From the NCBI GenBank assembly GCA_947454485.1, contig CANGJJ010000007.1:62001-126000 (forward strand): a stretch of DNA of 64,000 bases. Direction: 5' to 3'. The notes below the pieces were generated by a model. The model had not been told where the DNA came from and did no database searches. It saw nothing but the letters and a program-made list of their open reading frames with translations. This DNA is from Beijerinckiaceae bacterium (GTDB lineage: Bacteria > Pseudomonadota > Alphaproteobacteria > Rhizobiales > Beijerinckiaceae). Of the stretch, positions 18,153 to 27,870 are shown in pieces (within the stretch, counting starts at the first letter, position 1; every line of letters begins with the position of its first letter). A program made the position numbers and the translations under genes.

Positions 18153-20708
18153 ATGGGGCGGCGTATGAGCCCCAACTGGCGCATCTCCCCACCTGCGAGC
18201 CTCTCGCGGGGGGCTTGGTGGCGCGTGGCCGCTCTGGCGCTGGGCGTCAGCTTCGCAGGCCCGGCCCTTGCCCAAGTTCCCGCTACCAAACAGGCAACCG
18301 ACCGTTTGCTGCTGCAAGCCCAAGAGATGGTCTATGACCGCGATCACGGGACGATTGAAGCGCGCGGTCAGGTGCAGATCTATTATCAAGGTCGTGTGCT
18401 CCAAGCCGACCGCGTGATCTATGATCGCGAGCGCAAGCGCGTCTTTGCGCAGGGCCGCGCCAAACTGACCGAAACCGATGGCACTGTCTCTTATGGCGAC
18501 CGCATCGAGCTGACGGATGATTTCAAAAGCGGCTTTGTGGACTCGCTGCGCGGCGACACGACCGACAAGACCTATATGACTGCCGCGCGCGCTGAGCGTA
18601 TCGACGGCAATGTGAATGTGATGGAGCGCGGCACCTATACGGCTTGCGCGGCCTGCGAAGAGGATCCTTCCAAGCCCCCGATGTGGCAGGTGCGCGGCAA
18701 GCGCATCATTCACAACCGCGAAGAGCAGACAGTTTATTACGAGGACGCGACGCTCGAATTCATGGGCGTGCCTGTGGCCTATGTCCCCTATCTGTCGACA
18801 CCTGATGCTGTGTCACAACGCAAGACCGGCTTTCTAGCGCCGCGCTATACGGCGAATTCGAATGTTGGCGTTGGTGTTGGCCTGCCCTTCTTCTGGAATG
18901 TCGCGCCCAACAAAGACCTGACGATCACACCGACCTTCTATTCGCAGCAAGGTCTGCATCTTGATGCCGAATGGCGTCACCAATTCGTCACCGGCTCTTA
19001 TCGTGTGCGCGGCTCGGGCATTTTCCAGCGCGACAGCTCGACCTTCCAGTCCGCACCCAATGGTCCGGGCAACAAGGACTTCCGTGGCGCGTTTGAGACG
19101 AGCGGCCAGTTCTTCCTCAACGAGCAATGGCGCTTTGGTTGGGACATCACCCTGTTGACTGATCGCTGGGTGTTCCAAGACTATCGCCTGCCGGTGGGGG
19201 CGCTGTCGTCGAACTATTTCCGCGAATCCATCTCAACGGTCTTCTTGAACGGCCAGTCGGACCGCGCCTATTTTGATGCCCGCGTCTTCTACTTCCAAGG
19301 CCTCAGCCGTTACGATCTGCAAGACCAGCAACCCATCGTTGGTCCGGTCATTGACTACAACAAGAGCATCGACCTGCGTCCGATCAGCAAGGGTGGCATC
19401 GGTGGCCAGATCGAGATCGACGCTAATATCATGCATCTCAATCGCTCGCTGGCGGCCTATCAGTCCACCGGCACACGTACGCTCGATAGCGTCTACAAGC
19501 TCTATGACATCTGCTCGACCTATGACCGCACCAATTGCTTGGTGCGCGGTGTCGGCGGTGACTATACGCGCGCCACGGCCAATGTGACGTGGAAGCAGCA
19601 ATTCATCGACAATATCGGTCAGGTGTGGACGCCCTTCGTCTTCACCCGCGTCAATGGCGCCTTCCTGACGCTCAACAGCAGCAATACAGTTGCCTTCGAC
19701 CAGACCGGCACGGCTGGCACCTATATTTCGAATAGCTATCAGTCGACCTTCCTGGGCACGGACGCCAATTCATGGCTTGGCCAGATCACGCCCGGCATTG
19801 GTCTTGACTATCGCTTCCCCTTCACGATGGCGACGAGCTGGGGCACGCATGTGCTTGAGCCGATCGCGCAGGTCATCGTGCGCCCGAATGAGATCACCAA
19901 TGCGAGCCTCGTGAATGAAGACTCGCAGAGCCTCGTCTTCGACGACACCAATCTGTTCATGTGGAACAAATTCTCAGGCTATGATCGCTTTGAGGGTGGC
20001 ACGCGCGCCAATTATGGCGGCCAGTACACGATGAACTTTGCCAATGGCGGCTATGCCAATTTCATGCTGGGTCAATCGATGCAGCTGGCCGGCACCAATT
20101 CTTATGGCACACCTGACGCTGCCAATATTGGCCTGTCCTCCGGCCTCGACAGCCGCCGCTCTGACATCGTCTCGCGCATCGGCTTTGCGCCCAACCCCTT
20201 CTTGTCGATCATGGCCAAGGGCAGGTTCGACCCTGTCGACTACAGTGTGCGCCGCTTTGACGTGGCTGCCAGCGCGCGCGTGAGCGCGAAGGTGGAAGGC
20301 TCGCTGCAATATGCGCGTTACGAGGCGCAACCTTTGATCGGCTATGACAAGCGCCGCGAAGGTGTCTCGACCGCGCTGAAATACAAGTTCCACCCGAATT
20401 ACTATGCTGCGGGCAATGTGATCTTCGATCTGTCCCGCCATCTCTATAATACCAACTCCTCCGTGGGCGGCAGAGCTGGCCTCTTCTCCATGGCGGGCAT
20501 GGGCGCGGGCGTGGGCTATATGGATGATTGCACCACGATTGCGGTCAACTACGCTTCGATTTATCAGGACAAGGGCACCGGCAGCGCGGTGCGCAACCAG
20601 ACGGTTCTTGTTCAGCTGCAGCTGCGCACTTTGGGCGACACGCGCGTCACACAAAGCTTGGGCAGCGTGAAGGTCGAAGATGGCCTCAGCGGCATGTATG
20701 CTCCGTAA
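18153..20708 (+). CDS. lptD: LPS-assembly outer-membrane protein LptD
   Basis: 851 residues. A signal peptide (core around VAALALGVSFAGPALAQ) is followed by an OstA/LptA-like jellyroll (about 50-190: EMVYDRDHGTIEARGQV, QADRVIYDRERKRVFA) and a long beta-barrel region with alternating aromatic residues. CAACEE after the jellyroll and a few later cysteines could make the disulfides that LptD needs. It inserts LPS in the outer leaflet with LptE, not seen here. ATG at 18153 follows AGGAGG by 8 bases and abuts the lptG stop. Confidence 0.95.
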   Translation: MGRRMSPNWRISPPASLSRGAWWRVAALALGVSFAGPALAQVPATKQATDRLLLQAQEMVYDRDHGTIEARGQVQIYYQGRVLQADRVIYDRERKRVFAQGRAKLTETDGTVSYGDRIELTDDFKSGFVDSLRGDTTDKTYMTAARAERIDGNVNVMERGTYTACAACEEDPSKPPMWQVRGKRIIHNREEQTVYYEDATLEFMGVPVAYVPYLSTPDAVSQRKTGFLAPRYTANSNVGVGVGLPFFWNVAPNKDLTITPTFYSQQGLHLDAEWRHQFVTGSYRVRGSGIFQRDSSTFQSAPNGPGNKDFRGAFETSGQFFLNEQWRFGWDITLLTDRWVFQDYRLPVGALSSNYFRESISTVFLNGQSDRAYFDARVFYFQGLSRYDLQDQQPIVGPVIDYNKSIDLRPISKGGIGGQIEIDANIMHLNRSLAAYQSTGTRTLDSVYKLYDICSTYDRTNCLVRGVGGDYTRATANVTWKQQFIDNIGQVWTPFVFTRVNGAFLTLNSSNTVAFDQTGTAGTYISNSYQSTFLGTDANSWLGQITPGIGLDYRFPFTMATSWGTHVLEPIAQVIVRPNEITNASLVNEDSQSLVFDDTNLFMWNKFSGYDRFEGGTRANYGGQYTMNFANGGYANFMLGQSMQLAGTNSYGTPDAANIGLSSGLDSRRSDIVSRIGFAPNPFLSIMAKGRFDPVDYSVRRFDVAASARVSAKVEGSLQYARYEAQPLIGYDKRREGVSTALKYKFHPNYYAAGNVIFDLSRHLYNTNSSVGGRAGLFSMAGMGAGVGYMDDCTTIAVNYASIYQDKGTGSAVRNQTVLVQLQLRTLGDTRVTQSLGSVKVEDGLSGMYAP

Positions 20709-20732
20709 GGGGCCTCCGATTTCGGGGAATGG

Positions 20733-21656
20733 ATGATGAAGACTGTGAGCCTTGCCTGTCGCGCTTTGCGCATCGCTTTGCCTGTTGTGGCAGCGATGAT
20801 CGTTCTGGCGCCTTCAGCCCCTGTGCTGGCACAGGCGGTCGTTGCCTCGGTCAATGACGACCCTGTCACCAATGTCGATATTGAACAGCATATGCGCATG
20901 TTGCGGGCGATGAACCGCCCCTCGACGCGCGAAGCTGCGATGGAGAGCGTCTATGAGACGCGTCTCAAGCTCATGGAGATGAGCAAATACAAGATCAATC
21001 CGCAAGATGGTGACATCGGCTGGGCCATTGGCTTTACCGCGCGCAATCTGAAGCTCGAGCCGCAGGCGATGATTGCCAATATGCAGCGCTCTGGCGTGAC
21101 AGAAGATCAGTGGAAGCAGAAGTTCCGCGCCGAAGCGGGCTGGATGCAATTCATCCGCGCGCTCAATCGCACACTGGAAGTTGGCGAAGGCGAAGTCCAG
21201 GCGGAATTGTCAAAGAGCGGCCGCGTCAAGTCGAACGAATATAATGTGCGGCAGGTCATTCTGGTTGTGCCCAATGGCGCATCCGCCAGTGTGGTGGAGG
21301 CGCGCGGCGCTGAAGCCGCACAATTGCGCACCCGCTTCACCGATTGCGCCAGCGGCATTCCCATGCTGACCGCCTTTCGCGACACCGCTGTGAAAGAGCC
21401 GATCACCCGCTCAGCCTCCACGCTCAGCGAGCCTTTGCGCAAATTGCTCGACGCCACACCTGTTGGCCGTCTCACCCCGCCCTCACGCGGCCCGCAGGGC
21501 ATTGAGATGCTGGCTGTGTGCAACAAGAGCGAGCGCACCGACCAAGCCGCCGCTGACAATGTGCGCAATGATCTGCTCTTCAAAAAGCTGCAGGCTGAGT
21601 CAGAGCGCCGCTATCGTGAAGTCCGCGCCAAGGCCATCATCGTGGTGAAGCGCTAA
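20733..21656 (+). CDS. SurA-like periplasmic chaperone
   Basis: 307 residues with an N-terminal signal peptide (PVLAQA cleavage site) and the SurA N-terminal motif VVASVNDDPVTNVDIEQHMRM. A helical chaperone domain follows (to about 150). The remaining 150 residues resemble only a weak parvulin-like domain, without an obvious PPIase active site, so it probably works as a chaperone for outer-membrane proteins such as LptD. It lies 24 bases after lptD and before pdxA, the usual alphaproteobacterial and E. coli-like order. Confidence 0.88.
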   Translation: MMKTVSLACRALRIALPVVAAMIVLAPSAPVLAQAVVASVNDDPVTNVDIEQHMRMLRAMNRPSTREAAMESVYETRLKLMEMSKYKINPQDGDIGWAIGFTARNLKLEPQAMIANMQRSGVTEDQWKQKFRAEAGWMQFIRALNRTLEVGEGEVQAELSKSGRVKSNEYNVRQVILVVPNGASASVVEARGAEAAQLRTRFTDCASGIPMLTAFRDTAVKEPITRSASTLSEPLRKLLDATPVGRLTPPSRGPQGIEMLAVCNKSERTDQAAADNVRNDLLFKKLQAESERRYREVRAKAIIVVKR

Positions 21657-21671
21657 GCGCGAGCGTCCTCC

Positions 21672-22697
21672 ATGAGCGAGCCCTCACCGCATCAGCTTCT
21701 GCCCCTTGCGGTGACGCAGGGTGATCCCTCCGGCATCGGCCCTGAGATCACCCTCAAAGCCTGGCAGGCGCGCAGCGCTGCATCACGGCCTTGGTTCTTG
21801 CTGGCTGATCCTGATCACATCACGCGTGTCGCGCAAAAGCTCGCGCTCGCCATACCTATCGCCATTGTTGAACCGCAAGAGGCGGCCGCTGCCTTTGTCA
21901 ATGCCCTGCCGATTGTGCCGCTGGATGCGCGCGTCATCGGCGAGCCGGGCAAGCCGCATCCTGATGATGCAGCCGCAACGCTGGAGGCCATCGAATATGG
22001 CGTTGATCTGGTGCAGCAAGGTCTGGCGCATGGTCTGGTCACTAACCCAATCGCCAAAGATGTTCTCTACAAAGCGGGCTTTCATCATCCCGGCCATACA
22101 GAATGGTTAGGTGAGTTGGCCGAACGTGGGTGGAACATTCCCTCGGTCACACCCGTCATGTTGATCTGGTCGAAAGAGCTGGCTGTTGTGCCGGTGACGA
22201 TCCATCTCTCGCTCGCGGATGCGATTACGCAGCTCAGCACAGAGCTGATCGTTGAGATCGCCACGATCACCGCGCAAGATTATCGCATGCGCTTCAAAAT
22301 TCCCTCGCCGCGTTTGGCCATCGCTGGTCTCAATCCCCATGCGGGTGAGAATGGCACGATGGGCCGCGAAGATATCGACATCATCGCACCAGCTGTCGCG
22401 CAATTGCGCGCGCTTGGCATTGATGCGCGCGGGCCTCTGCCGCCCGATACAATGTTCCATGCAGCAGCACGCGCAACCTATGATGTCGCCATCTGCATGT
22501 ATCATGATCAAGGCTTGATCCCGGCCAAGACGCTGGCCTTTGAGACAGGCGTCAATACAACGCTCGGCCTGCCCTTCATTCGCACCTCGCCCGATCACGG
22601 CACGGCATTTGATATTGCAGGCAAAGGCATTGCCAGCGCCTCAAGCCTGTTGGCCGCGCTTGATCTGGCCAGCATTCTTGCGGATGCCTCAGCGTGA
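21672..22697 (+). CDS. pdxA: 4-hydroxythreonine-4-phosphate dehydrogenase
   Basis: NAD-dependent enzyme of vitamin B6 synthesis. 341 residues, normal. It starts with [12 protein letters not shown] and has the zinc-binding segments [13 protein letters not shown] and [13 protein letters not shown], plus [10 protein letters not shown] and [18 protein letters not shown], the family hallmarks. Overlaps rsmA by 4 bases (GTGA). Confidence 0.97.
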   Translation: MSEPSPHQLLPLAVTQGDPSGIGPEITLKAWQARSAASRPWFLLADPDHITRVAQKLALAIPIAIVEPQEAAAAFVNALPIVPLDARVIGEPGKPHPDDAAATLEAIEYGVDLVQQGLAHGLVTNPIAKDVLYKAGFHHPGHTEWLGELAERGWNIPSVTPVMLIWSKELAVVPVTIHLSLADAITQLSTELIVEIATITAQDYRMRFKIPSPRLAIAGLNPHAGENGTMGREDIDIIAPAVAQLRALGIDARGPLPPDTMFHAAARATYDVAICMYHDQGLIPAKTLAFETGVNTTLGLPFIRTSPDHGTAFDIAGKGIASASSLLAALDLASILADASA

Positions 22698-23569
22698 ATG
22701 AGCCCGACAATCTCCCACCGCTGCGCGAAGTCGTGCAAGCGATTGACCTTGGCGCGAAGAAATCGCTCGGGCAAAATTTTCTCTTCGATCTCAATCTCAC
22801 AGGCCGCATCGCGCGTTCGGCTGGCCCGCTGCAAGATGTGACCATTGTGGAGATTGGCCCCGGCCCCGGTGGCCTGACGCGCGCGCTGTTGCATGAAGGC
22901 GCCAAGCAAGTCATCGCGGTTGAACGCGATGAGCGGTGCCGCCCTGCGCTTGAACAGATCGCGCAACATTATCCGGGCCGTTTGCACATTGTGTTTGGCG
23001 ATGCGCTGACAACTGATCTTGGCGCGCTTGTGGCACAACATGGAGGCGGGCCTGCGCGCATCTGCGCCAATCTTCCCTATAATATTGGCACGGCCTTGCT
23101 GGTGCGCTGGCTTGAGAGCGACCCCTGGCCGCCGTGGTTTGATCGTCTGACATTGATGTTCCAGCGCGAAGTCGCCGAGCGCATTGTGGCAACACCCAAT
23201 GAGCGTATCGACTATGGCCGTCTGGCTGTCTTGTCGGGTTGGCGCGCCAAGACGCGCATTCTGTTTGATGTGCCAGCATCAGCTTTCACGCCGCCGCCCA
23301 AAGTCACATCTTCTGTGGTGGAATTGGTGCCGCGCGCGCAACCCCTGCCCTGCAATGGGCGGATCTTGTCGGCACTGACGTTGGCGGCCTTTGGCCAGCG
23401 CCGCAAAATGCTGCGTCAATCTTTGAAGGGCTTTGCGCTGCGCGGTCGCTCACTCGATGCGCATGAGCTATTGCAAAAGGCGCAGATCGAAGAGACCAAA
23501 CGCGCAGAAGAAGTTGATGTCGAAGGCTTCGTCAGATTGGCAGAGGCTGCCGATCAACTGACGCGCTGA
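22694..23569 (+). CDS. rsmA: 16S rRNA dimethyladenosine transferase
   Basis: Dimethylates A1518 and A1519 of 16S rRNA late in 30S maturation. 291 residues. SAM-binding [13 protein letters not shown], the N6-methyltransferase motif NLPYNIG and the C-terminal helical domain with [12 protein letters not shown] are present, after the KKSLGQNFL start typical of KsgA. GTG start at 22694 overlaps the pdxA stop. The opposite-strand ykgJ-type gene ends 5 bases beyond. Confidence 0.97.
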   Translation: MNEPDNLPPLREVVQAIDLGAKKSLGQNFLFDLNLTGRIARSAGPLQDVTIVEIGPGPGGLTRALLHEGAKQVIAVERDERCRPALEQIAQHYPGRLHIVFGDALTTDLGALVAQHGGGPARICANLPYNIGTALLVRWLESDPWPPWFDRLTLMFQREVAERIVATPNERIDYGRLAVLSGWRAKTRILFDVPASAFTPPPKVTSSVVELVPRAQPLPCNGRILSALTLAAFGQRRKMLRQSLKGFALRGRSLDAHELLQKAQIEETKRAEEVDVEGFVRLAEAADQLTR

Positions 23570-23573
23570 TCCA

Positions 23574-24032
23574 TCACGCCCAAGGCGCGATCTGGCCGTT
23601 GGGATAGATGCGCCAAGCCTGCGTGCCGGATTTGGCCACCACAACCTCGCCCTCTTTGGCCTTCGCGATGAGATGTTTCAGCATCAGCGGATTGCGCCAA
23701 GCGGCGGGCTTTTTGGGATCGCAGACAGCGAGATATTCTTCGCTATCGGCATCGATCATCAGCAAAGTGCCGTGACGATCGGGGAAGAGAACCTGCGGCA
23801 CATCGCGCTCGGTCAGCCATTCACATTCAAAATCGCGGCAGACCTCCGGGCGCTTGTTATAGATTTTGCAGCCGCCGCCCACAGAGCAGTTCTTGCACAA
23901 AGTGCCCGCATCTTTTTCGAGCTCCTCAATCACAAGCACCTGACAGCACAAAGTGCAGGAGCCGCAGGAACGACCGGGAATGGCAGGCATTCGATCCTCG
24001 AAACGATTCGGTGAAGTCTTCACAGCGGGCAT
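23574..24032 (-). CDS. YkgJ-family cysteine cluster protein
   Basis: About 152 residues of the UPF0153/YkgJ type, thought to chelate a zinc or iron cluster. Cysteines are grouped as CGSCTLCC, then CKNCSVGGGC, then CRDFEC, and a later Cys in AVCDPK. The biochemical role is unknown. ATG at 24032 chosen; GTG at 24023 or an internal ATG before AIPGRSCG are possible starts. It is divergent from the fabD cluster and convergent with rsmA. Confidence 0.82.
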   Translation of the reverse strand: MPAVKTSPNRFEDRMPAIPGRSCGSCTLCCQVLVIEELEKDAGTLCKNCSVGGGCKIYNKRPEVCRDFECEWLTERDVPQVLFPDRHGTLLMIDADSEEYLAVCDPKKPAAWRNPLMLKHLIAKAKEGEVVVAKSGTQAWRIYPNGQIAPWA

Positions 24033-24087
24033 AGCCAATCAGAACCGCGCTGTGGAGTGGAAAAGTGGATTTGCAGCGTTTTGCACA

Positions 24088-24125
24088 TGCTCAATGAAAG
24101 ACCCCTTGCTCAATGAAAGAACCCT
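24088..24125. repeat. Two tandem 19-bp direct repeats upstream of fabD
   Basis: Two adjoining 19-base copies (24088-24106 and 24107-24125), both starting TGCTCAATGAAAGA, differ at one base. They lie immediately upstream of a TTGACT (24130-24135) that could be the -35 element of the fabD promoter, the geometry of an activator or repressor binding two sites on the same helix face (19 bp is close to two turns). The shared sequence matches no operator I recognise. Confidence 0.7.
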
Positions 24126-24129
24126 TGGC

Positions 24130-24158
24130 TTGACTTCGCGGCGGGCGCGATGTTCCTG
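24130..24158 (+). promoter_or_regulatory. Possible fabD promoter
   Basis: TTGACT at 24130-24135 is a good -35 hexamer preceded by GGC. The region 17 bases downstream (TTCCTG, from 24153) is a poor -10, so if this is the promoter it would probably need an activator, consistent with the direct repeats just upstream. Confidence 0.35.
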
Positions 24159-24187
24159 CACCCGATCTCAACGCGACAGGACATCCC

Positions 24188-25141
24188 ATGACCTCTGCAT
24201 TCATCTTCCCCGGTCAGGGCTCTCAATCGGTGGGCATGGGCAAGGCGCTGGCCGCCGACTTCCCGCAAGCGGCCGCCGTCTTTGCCGAAGTGGACGCGGC
24301 TTTGGGCGAGAAGCTCTCAAGCCTCATGTTCGAAGGCCCCGAGGCTGACCTCACCCTCACCGCCAATGCCCAGCCCGCCCTGATGGCCGTGAGCATGGCC
24401 GTGCTGCGGGTGCTGGAGGCTGAGGCTGGCCTTGATCTGTCGCGCGATGCTGCCTTTGTGGCTGGCCATTCGCTGGGCGAATATTCGGCCCTTGCTGCAG
24501 CTGGCTCGATCTCGCTGGCCGACACGGCCCGCCTGCTGCGTCTGCGCGGTCAGGCCATGCAAAAGGCCGTGCCGGTAGGCGAAGGCGCTATGGCGGCCAT
24601 CCTTGGTCTTGAATTTGAGCCCGTGGCCGCCGTGGCGGCGCAGGCTGCCCAAGAGACCGGCGGCGTCTGTCAGGCTGCCAATGACAATGGTGGCGGTCAG
24701 GTGGTGATCTCTGGCGCCAAGGCCGCCGTTGAGCGGGCCATGGAACTGGCCAAAGCGGCTGGTGCCAAGCGCACCGTGCCCCTGCCCGTCTCCGCCCCCT
24801 TCCATTGCTCCTTGATGCAGCCGGCGGCTGACGCCATGGCCGCGGCTCTGGCGGGCGTGGAAATCCGCGCGCCCAAGGCCCCGCTGGTGGCCAATGTGAC
24901 CGCTGGGCCAATCACCGACCCCGCCGAGATCCGCGCTCGTTTGGTCGAGCAGGTGACTGGCACTGTGCGCTGGCGCGAATGCATGTCTTATATGGCAGCC
25001 CAAGGTGTTTCGACCTTCTATGAGCTGGGCGCTGGCAAGGTTCTGTCGGGTCTGGTGAAGCGCATTGCGGATACCGCCACCGGTGTCTCGGTGGGCACAC
25101 CTGCTGATGTGGTGACATTCAAGACGGCCCGTCAGGGCTGA
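24188..25141 (+). CDS. fabD: Malonyl-CoA:ACP transacylase
   Basis: Loads malonate onto ACP for type II fatty acid synthesis. 317 residues. N-terminal FPGQGSQSVGMG, nucleophile GHSLGEYSALA (Ser95), the Arg-containing RLRGQAMQ and the catalytic His in SAPFHCSLM are present. It is 18 bases upstream of fabG and starts the fab cluster. Confidence 0.97.
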   Translation: MTSAFIFPGQGSQSVGMGKALAADFPQAAAVFAEVDAALGEKLSSLMFEGPEADLTLTANAQPALMAVSMAVLRVLEAEAGLDLSRDAAFVAGHSLGEYSALAAAGSISLADTARLLRLRGQAMQKAVPVGEGAMAAILGLEFEPVAAVAAQAAQETGGVCQAANDNGGGQVVISGAKAAVERAMELAKAAGAKRTVPLPVSAPFHCSLMQPAADAMAAALAGVEIRAPKAPLVANVTAGPITDPAEIRARLVEQVTGTVRWRECMSYMAAQGVSTFYELGAGKVLSGLVKRIADTATGVSVGTPADVVTFKTARQG

Positions 25142-25159
25142 TCCTGCAAGGAGATGGCA

Positions 25160-25897
25160 ATGTTCGATCTGACTGGCCTCAATGCTTTGGTGACAGGTGC
25201 CACCGGTGGTCTGGGCGGCGCGATGGCGCGCGCGCTCCACAAGCAAGGCGCAACCGTGACCCTGTCGGGTACGCGCCGCGAGGCGCTGGAGGCTTTGGCG
25301 GGGGAATTGGGCGCGCGCGTCCATGTTCTGCCCTGCAACCTGGCCGACAAGGATGAGGTCGAGGCTCTGGTGCCTGCGGCGGAGGCCGCCATGGGCCAGC
25401 TCGATATTCTGGTCAACAATGCCGGCATCACGCGCGATGGCCTGTTTATGCGCATGAAGGATGACGACTGGGATCAGGTGCTCAATGTCAATCTGACCTC
25501 CGCCTTCCGCCTGTCGCGCGCCGCCCTCAAAGGCATGATGAAGCGCCGCTTCGGCCGCATCATCGGCATCACCTCGGTGGTGGGCGTGACGGGCAACCCC
25601 GGTCAGGGCAATTATGCCGCCTCCAAGGCTGGCATGATCGGCATGTCGAAGTCGCTGGCGGCGGAAGTTGCCACCCGCAACATCACGGTCAACTGCATCG
25701 CGCCCGGCTTTATCGCCAGCCCGATGACTGATGTGCTCAATGAAAAGCAAAAAGAGGCGATTCTCTCGACCATTCCGGCTGCAAGGCTCGGAGAGGGCGA
25801 GGATATCGCCGCTGCGCTGGTTTATCTGGCCTCGCGCGAGGCGGGCTATATCACCGGCCAAACCCTGCATGTGAATGGCGGAATGGCCATGATCTAA
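25160..25897 (+). CDS. fabG: 3-oxoacyl-ACP reductase
   Basis: NADPH-dependent reduction of the beta-ketoacyl-ACP. 245 residues, SDR fold with VTGATGGLGGAM, NNAGITRDGL, the catalytic Ser (ITSVVG) and YAASKAG (Tyr-x3-Lys), followed by NCIAPGFI. AAGGAG is directly in front of the ATG at 25154 with no spacing, so I chose the ATG at 25160, six bases after it; the difference is two residues. Confidence 0.96.
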   Translation: MFDLTGLNALVTGATGGLGGAMARALHKQGATVTLSGTRREALEALAGELGARVHVLPCNLADKDEVEALVPAAEAAMGQLDILVNNAGITRDGLFMRMKDDDWDQVLNVNLTSAFRLSRAALKGMMKRRFGRIIGITSVVGVTGNPGQGNYAASKAGMIGMSKSLAAEVATRNITVNCIAPGFIASPMTDVLNEKQKEAILSTIPAARLGEGEDIAAALVYLASREAGYITGQTLHVNGGMAMI

Positions 25898-26138
25898 GGG
25901 GTTTTCCACCCCTTGCACAAACAAGAGCCCGGCCGTTGCGACGCTCTCGCCTTGGCCGGGGAAGTATGTTACCTAGCCGCTTCCCTCAGGGGGGCTTGCC
26001 ATTCGCCCACGGTTGGGGTTTCACAGTGGCAGGAACGATAAACGGTTGAGACGTGGACGCCAGTCTGCGGATCGTTTCAGGCGGATGACCGGAGGGTCAT
26101 CTGGTCGAGATTTCACTAGAACGAGAACGAGGCTAAAA

Positions 26139-26378
26139 ATGAGCGATGTCGCCGAGCGCGTAAAGAAGATCGTCGTCCAGCATCTGGGCGTGGACGCGGA
26201 GAAGGTTGTCGATAACGCCGACTTCATCGATGATCTGGGCGCTGACTCGCTCGACCGCGTCGAGCTGGTTATGGCTTTCGAAGAAGAATTCGGCGTGGAA
26301 ATCCCCGATGACGCAGCTGAATCGATCGTGACGGTCGGCGACGCTGTGCGCTTCGTCGAGAAGGCCAAAGCTGCCTAA
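26139..26378 (+). CDS. acpP: Acyl carrier protein
   Basis: 79 residues, acidic, carrying the growing acyl chain on a phosphopantetheine attached to Ser37 in the DSL motif of [12 protein letters not shown]. Start ATG at 26139, after GAGG; the open frame before it has no ACP sequence. A 241-base gap after fabG suggests its own promoter, as is common for the abundant ACP. A short hairpin follows. Confidence 0.98.
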   Translation: MSDVAERVKKIVVQHLGVDAEKVVDNADFIDDLGADSLDRVELVMAFEEEFGVEIPDDAAESIVTVGDAVRFVEKAKAA

Positions 26379-26384
26379 TTGGCT

Positions 26385-26406
26385 GGCCCCTTTCGAGGGG
26401 CCTTTC
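26385..26406 (+). terminator. Possible attenuating hairpin after acpP
   Basis: GGCCCC (26385-26390) pairs with GGGGCC (26397-26402) around a 6-base loop, followed only by TTTCGCC. It is a weak intrinsic terminator, which could raise acpP over fabF transcript levels. Confidence 0.45.
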
Positions 26407-26506
26407 GCCTCTGCCGGGTGACTGGCAGAGGACATCACAAGTTTGTCGCCGGGCCGGATCATCCGGCCCTTCGCGCCTTAAGGGCTTTGTAAGTTCGGGA
26501 ATTGGC

Positions 26507-27766
26507 ATGAGAAGGGTCGTCATCACCGGTCTCGGCATGGTTTCGCCGCTTGCCTGTGGCGTTGAAGAAACTTGGAAGCTTCTCCTGGCTGGGCAAAGTG
26601 GTGCTGGCCGGATCGAAGCTTTCGATGCGTCAGACCTGCCCTGCCAGATTGCCTGTATGGTTCCGCGTGGTGATGGCACGAACGGCACGTTCGATGCTGA
26701 CCAGTGGATGGAGCCCAAAGAACAGCGCAAAGTCGATGACTTCATCATCTTCGCGGTTGCAGCTGCAACCCAAGCGCTCAACGACGCCAACTGGCATCCC
26801 AAAAGCTATGAAGACCAATGCGCCACCGGCGCGTTGATTGGCTCTGGCATTGGTGGCCTTGGCGGCATCTATGAGACCTCCATTCTGCTGAAGGAGAAAG
26901 GCCCGCGCCGCGTGTCGCCTTTCTTCATTCCCGGCCGCTTGATCAATCTGTGCTCGGGCTATGTGTCCATTCAGCACGGTCTCAAAGGCCCCAATCATTC
27001 TGTCGTCACGGCCTGCTCCACCGGCGCTCATGCGATTGGTGATGCGGCGCGTCTCATTGCTTTGGGCGATGCGGATGTGATGGTGGCGGGCGGTGCCGAA
27101 TCCGCCGTCAACCGCATTGGCATTGCAGGCTTTGCCGCATGCCGTGCCTTGTCGACGAGCTTCAACGACACACCCACCAAAGGCTCACGCCCCTATGACA
27201 AGGACCGCGATGGTTTCGTCATGGGTGAAGGCGCAGGCTGCGTTGTTCTGGAAGATTACGAACATGCCAAAGCGCGCGGCGCCAAGATCTATGCTGAAGT
27301 GATTGGCTATGGCCTGTCGGGCGATGCCCATCACATCACCGCGCCCTCTGAGGATGGTGATGGCGCCTTCCGCTGCATGAGCATGGCGATCAAGCGCGCA
27401 GGCATCGACACATCCGAGATCGACTATGTGAATGCGCATGGCACCTCAACGCCGCTGGGCGATGAGATTGAGCTTGGCGCGGTCACGCGTGTGATCGGCA
27501 AGGCGGCCTCGACCGTCTCCATGTCCTCCACCAAGTCGTCAATTGGTCATTTGCTGGGCGCGGCTGGCGCTGTCGAGGCGATCTTCTCGACCTTGGCCAT
27601 CCGCGACAATATTGCGCCCCCCACCCTTAATCTCGACAATCCATCTGTGGAGACCGAGATTGATCTGGTGCCGCACAAAGCGCGCAAGCGCGAGATCAAT
27701 GTGGCCCTGTCGAACTCCTTCGGCTTTGGTGGGACCAATGCGTCGCTTGTCCTGCGCCGTATCTGA
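26507..27766 (+). CDS. fabF: 3-oxoacyl-ACP synthase II
   Basis: Elongating condensing enzyme of fatty acid synthesis, 419 residues. The Cys-His-His triad is complete: Cys170 in VTACSTGA, His311 in NAHGTSTPLGD and His348 in SSIGHLLGAAGA. Ends in the usual SFGFGGTNASL glycine-rich loop. It follows acpP by 128 bases and precedes mltG, a frequent order. Confidence 0.97.
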   Translation: MRRVVITGLGMVSPLACGVEETWKLLLAGQSGAGRIEAFDASDLPCQIACMVPRGDGTNGTFDADQWMEPKEQRKVDDFIIFAVAAATQALNDANWHPKSYEDQCATGALIGSGIGGLGGIYETSILLKEKGPRRVSPFFIPGRLINLCSGYVSIQHGLKGPNHSVVTACSTGAHAIGDAARLIALGDADVMVAGGAESAVNRIGIAGFAACRALSTSFNDTPTKGSRPYDKDRDGFVMGEGAGCVVLEDYEHAKARGAKIYAEVIGYGLSGDAHHITAPSEDGDGAFRCMSMAIKRAGIDTSEIDYVNAHGTSTPLGDEIELGAVTRVIGKAASTVSMSSTKSSIGHLLGAAGAVEAIFSTLAIRDNIAPPTLNLDNPSVETEIDLVPHKARKREINVALSNSFGFGGTNASLVLRRI

Positions 27767-27833
27767 GAAGCTGCGGTAAAGTTCTCCACAGCGTGATAGC
27801 TCGCCATTTTGCCACAAAGCTGGTTAGTTTAGT

Positions 27834-27846
27834 CTGTGTGACACAG
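27834..27846. promoter_or_regulatory. Perfect 13-bp palindrome upstream of mltG
   Basis: CTGTGT-G-ACACAG is a perfect inverted repeat around one central base, ending 24 bases before the mltG start. The position suits an operator over or just after a promoter, but the regulator is not identifiable, and a 6-bp arm can occur by chance. Confidence 0.3.
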
Positions 27847-27870
27847 TCTCAGAGAGCAACGGTCTGAACG

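Noticed and set aside
24317..25924. A 535-codon open frame on the minus strand across fabD and fabG
   Set aside because: Antisense to two clear enzymes, His/Gly/Ala-rich without a domain; another high-G+C shadow.
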